Source of the DNA: Bacillota bacterium
Lineage (GTDB): Bacteria; Bacillota; Sulfobacillia; JABLXB01
Length of the DNA stretch: 9,398 bases
Assembly (NCBI GenBank): GCA_024653225.1
Contig: JANLGA010000021.1
Span: 11,752 to 21,149 of the forward strand
Direction of reading: 5' to 3'
Every line of letters starts with the position of its first letter. The first letter of the stretch is position 1. Below, piece after piece: positions 7,174 to 9,398 of this stretch. The notes under the pieces are model-generated. The model was not told where the DNA came from. It worked only from the letters and a program-made list of their open reading frames with translations, and ran no database searches. Both the position numbers and the translations under genes were made by a program.

Positions 7174-7199
7174 AAAAACCGATCCGCAGCGCGGACCGG
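7174..7199 (-). terminator. Rho-independent terminator between the XRE-cupin gene and ecfT
   Basis: On the minus strand CCGGTCCGC, loop GCT, GCGGATCGG form a 9-bp stem with a single G-U pair, followed at once by TTTTT. This is a textbook intrinsic terminator for the XRE-cupin gene, whose stop lies about 60 bp upstream. The T-run ends only 27 bp before the ecfT start codon and just before its Shine-Dalgarno, so it could also act as an attenuator of the transporter cluster. Confidence 0.8.
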
Positions 7200-7225
7200 C
7201 GGTATCCCGGCATCATTTCGTTCCC

Positions 7226-7261
7226 GGCAGAATCCTAGGCAGAATCCTAGGCGGAATCCTA
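7226..7261. repeat. Three tandem copies of a 12-bp repeat
   Basis: Plus-strand unit GGCAGAATCCTA occurs at 7226-7237 and 7238-7249, then once more with one change (GGCGGAATCCTA) at 7250-7261. Each junction makes the palindrome CCTAGG. Read on the minus strand, every unit begins with TAG, and because 12 is a multiple of 3 all three TAGs are in frame with the XRE-cupin gene; the first one is its stop codon. The array could be an operator or a replication-slippage product. Confidence 0.9.
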
Positions 7262-7795
7262 GAACGTCGGCGGCGTTATCGCCATTATGAAGACCAGGTC
7301 CGCGGACCCGGCGTTGGTTAGCTTGTGCGGGACGGAACAGAAATAGTAGATGCTGTCCCCTTCCTCCAGGCGGTGGACGGTGCTGCCGAGGTCAACGTCC
7401 ATCGTCCCCTGGATCACGACTAGGCACTCCTCGCCCGCATGAGTCAAGGGTTCGTCGCAGGTGGAGGCGCCGGGGGCGAGCCTGCCCATGACCATCTCTA
7501 TCTTCCTGTTCAGGTCCGGGCACAGCAATTCGTACACGAGATGGGACTCCGGCAGACGAAGCACCTTCCTCGAGCCCTTCCTCACCACGGGACTTTCCTC
7601 GGCGGAGTTCAGCAAGAAATAGAAGATGGGTACTCCGAGTGCTTCAGCTATCCTTCTGAGTGACGTAATAGAAGGTTCCGCCAGGTCTCGTTCGACCTGG
7701 CTGAGAAAGCTCGCTGTCAGGCCCGCCTTGTCGGCGACTTCGCGAAGGCTGAGGTTCTTCTCCAATCGCTTGGACCTGATCCTGCTGCCGAGCAC
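7259..7795 (-). CDS. XRE-family transcriptional regulator with C-terminal cupin domain
   Basis: This 178-residue protein has an N-terminal XRE-type helix-turn-helix (about residues 4-60), in which SLREVADKAGLTASFLSQVE is the DNA-recognition unit. A small cupin domain follows (about 100-175: LTHAGEECLVVIQG, EEGDSIYYF, VPHKLTN). Such HTH-cupin proteins are cytoplasmic regulators that usually sense a small molecule through the cupin and often control a neighbouring transport or catabolic operon. The start is GTG at 7793-7795, with GGAGGGG closely upstream. It lies 49 bp after the DNA methyltransferase gene and just before the ECF cluster, which makes the cluster its most likely target. Its TAG stop lies inside a 12-bp tandem repeat, and a terminator follows. 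No clear sigma-A promoter is visible in the 49-bp gap upstream. It is too long, and has the wrong C-terminal domain, to be a restriction-modification C protein. Confidence 0.92.
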   Translation of the reverse strand: MLGSRIRSKRLEKNLSLREVADKAGLTASFLSQVERDLAEPSITSLRRIAEALGVPIFYFLLNSAEESPVVRKGSRKVLRLPESHLVYELLCPDLNRKIEMVMGRLAPGASTCDEPLTHAGEECLVVIQGTMDVDLGSTVHRLEEGDSIYYFCSVPHKLTNAGSADLVFIMAITPPTF

Positions 7796-7844
7796 TCAAT
7801 CCCCTCCAATGCTCTCGCGCATGTGGATACCTCGTTATGTTGTT

Positions 7845-9398
7845 CTATACCAGGGTCGTTTCTCCTTCTGCTCCGGCCGTTCGGGGGCTCGGCCCTCGGC
7901 CCATCACGCGCTTGGCGCGCCTCGTTCTCTCCTCCACCCTCTGAACCAGCGCCTCCCTGACTCTCGCTCCGGCCGATTCCGCTTCGCGGTCGTCGAGTCC
8001 CAGGGAGGCCAGGACAGCGCCGTCAAGGGCGGCGCGGTCGGGGAGGTTCACCTCCAAATCCACCGGTAACACGTCCCTCCCAAGCATCGCCGCGAAGCAA
8101 TCCGCCATTGCGGCCCGTGCGCCGGGGGCCATCCGGCGCGGATCCGGGACTAAGAACTCGGCGACTTCGTACACCTTCATGTCCACGGGGCCTCCCCCTC
8201 CCCCGTACCTCCTGCAAGCGTGCTCCGCCTGCAGCCACGTCACGCTCGAGTTGAGGATCGCGCCGAGTAAGAGCGGGTCTATCCCTTCGATGGGGTAGAT
8301 GCCGTACAGCCGAGCGTCAATCGAGGCCGCTCGGTTCATGGCCGCGAAGAATCGTTTCCTGACGGTCATCGGCCATAATATCGGGGCGATCGGCTGTCGC
8401 CCGAGCGCCCACCACGGCGACCTGGCTGCGCACGTGGGCCTCAGGTGGTACCCATGGGCGACCCCCCACCTTATGAACTCGTCCAGCCCCCCCGGTAAGG
8501 TGCCGAGCGCCACACCGGCGCCGACGAACCTCGCGGCTCCGGCCGCCAACACCCGGTACCTCAGGAGTTCCTCCCTGACTTTGTACCCCTTGATCTCCCG
8601 AGGAGACCTCACCACGGGCAGGAGGACCTCCGGCGGCAAGTGCGCCACCTGACCGGGACGCGCCGAGGACTCCACCTCCACGAGACCGTCCAGGTTTTCC
8701 CGCCGGACCCGTACGTAGAAGAACGCGTTGGCCCCGGTGGTGAATCCCCGCTTGACGGCGGCTATCTCCTTCAAGCGGCACAGGCGCTCCCGTACCGGGG
8801 CAAACACGCTTTCCAGGGGGTCGTCGCCAAAGGATGTCCCCCACTTCCGGCCCGTAGACGCGGCGGGCGCGATCGTCTTCACCGTGACCGTCCCGGACGA
8901 GGCCCGGACGGGAGGGGTGTCCGGGTCAAGTTCCTTCAGCAAGGCGTCCCAGGGAGTTTCATCCAGGGGACTCCCCAGCGTTACGAGTCTCACGCGCCGC
9001 CGAGGCGGCTTGCGCTCGCAGGAGTTCCCCGGCTTCACGAGGAGAACGACAGCCGCATCCACGCAGGCGCCCTCAAACCATCTCTCCACGGCCGACCTGA
9101 TCACGCAGACCGAGTCGAAGCGCGAAGCGAGGAAGTCGCTCAATTCGCTCCCGTACCCGACCTCCATCCACGACGTGGGACAGATCACGGAGGCGACTCC
9201 CCCGGGCGCGAGGATCCTGTCGAGCATCGCGAAGAAGTACACGTACAGGTCCGATCTCGCGGAGAAACCGGGGTATTTCTTCCTGAGCGCATACTTCAGA
9301 TCGGGGGACAGCAGTTCTTGCCGGACGTAAGGCGGGTTCGCCAGGGCGATGTCATATCCACCGGCGGGGAGATCGTCCAGGAGGCTGTCGCACCATCC
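7845..9398 (-). CDS. Adenine-N6 DNA methyltransferase, Eco57I/type IIG-like, partial (N-terminus beyond right edge)
   Basis: The visible C-terminal 517 residues carry the amino-methyltransferase motif NPPY at visible residues 21-24 (in ANPPYVRQE). SDLYVYFF follows about 30 residues later, then a GGVASVICPTSW strand-turn, all typical of gamma-class N6-adenine methyltransferases. From about visible residue 190 onward lies a region like the TaqI/Eco57I C-terminal target-recognition domain, with RGFTTGANAFFYV and later PWWALG. The SAM-binding motif I and any N-terminal nuclease lie outside the window. It could therefore be the methylase of an R-M system, a fused type IIG enzyme, or a BREX PglX-like protein. 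The final 35 residues are charged and look unstructured. The gene ends in TAG at 7845-7847. The XRE-cupin gene starts 49 bp later on the same strand; a functional link between the two is not evident. Base composition looks like that of its neighbours. Confidence 0.88.
   Translation of the reverse strand, partial: GWCDSLLDDLPAGGYDIALANPPYVRQELLSPDLKYALRKKYPGFSARSDLYVYFFAMLDRILAPGGVASVICPTSWMEVGYGSELSDFLASRFDSVCVIRSAVERWFEGACVDAAVVLLVKPGNSCERKPPRRRVRLVTLGSPLDETPWDALLKELDPDTPPVRASSGTVTVKTIAPAASTGRKWGTSFGDDPLESVFAPVRERLCRLKEIAAVKRGFTTGANAFFYVRVRRENLDGLVEVESSARPGQVAHLPPEVLLPVVRSPREIKGYKVREELLRYRVLAAGAARFVGAGVALGTLPGGLDEFIRWGVAHGYHLRPTCAARSPWWALGRQPIAPILWPMTVRKRFFAAMNRAASIDARLYGIYPIEGIDPLLLGAILNSSVTWLQAEHACRRYGGGGGPVDMKVYEVAEFLVPDPRRMAPGARAAMADCFAAMLGRDVLPVDLEVNLPDRAALDGAVLASLGLDDREAESAGARVREALVQRVEERTRRAKRVMGRGPSPRTAGAEGETTLV

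Noticed and set aside
7147..7258. Vitamin riboswitch (preQ1, THF or TPP) before ecfT
   Set aside because: The spacer is only about 110 bp, and I recognised none of the conserved core sequences of these classes; only the terminator hairpin and the 12-bp repeats are evident.
7259..7795. XRE protein as a restriction-modification controller (C protein) for the adjacent methyltransferase
   Set aside because: C proteins are about half this size and lack a cupin domain; no C-box-like repeat is visible upstream of the gene.
7796..7844. Promoter for the XRE-cupin gene in the gap after the methyltransferase
   Set aside because: TATCCA and CATAAC resemble weak -10 boxes, but no TTGACA-like hexamer lies at proper spacing. 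The gene may be read from upstream.

Overview
This is a GC-rich, gene-dense bacterial window. Eight of its nine genes lie on the minus strand. Many start codons are GTG, with purine-rich Shine-Dalgarno sequences close upstream. That gene set and signal style fit a high-GC member of the Bacillota (Firmicutes): a dedicated ECF importer, an HTH-cupin regulator, an AlaX-L editing protein, and a membrane-anchored LytM/M23 protein resembling sporulation factors. The phylum is an inference; there is no rRNA or other marker gene here.

Layout, left to right. (1) Positions 1-672, minus: membrane-anchored M23 (LytM) protein, cut by the left edge. (2) 773-1525, minus: RNase Z/YhfI-like metallo-beta-lactamase-fold hydrolase. 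(3) A 171-bp divergent intergenic region, then 1697-2917, plus: AlaX-L-type Ala-tRNA editing hydrolase with a DHHA1 tail, the only plus-strand gene. (4) 2901-7146, minus: a compact five-gene cluster read ecfT, ATPase, ATPase, S component, Old-Yellow-Enzyme-family oxidoreductase. Its last gene overlaps the 3' end of the AlaX gene by 17 bp. (5) 7147-7258: a short spacer holding a rho-independent terminator and most of a three-copy 12-bp tandem repeat. (6) 7259-7795, minus: XRE-cupin regulator. (7) 7845-9398, minus: C-terminal part of a large adenine-N6 DNA methyltransferase, cut by the right edge.

Working hypothesis: the XRE-cupin protein controls the neighbouring transporter cluster. The four ECF genes form a complete dedicated (group I) importer for an unidentified small molecule, and the flavin oxidoreductase may reduce the imported compound. 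The two ATPases are complementary in their defects. The first has lost its H-switch histidine (Asn instead), and the second has a degenerate signature motif; in the heterodimer these belong to the same composite ATP site. That asymmetry, the unknown substrate, and the repeat-plus-terminator spacer before ecfT are the most interesting points. No tRNA, rRNA, CRISPR array, insertion sequence or origin was seen, and no gene-free stretch exceeds 300 bp.
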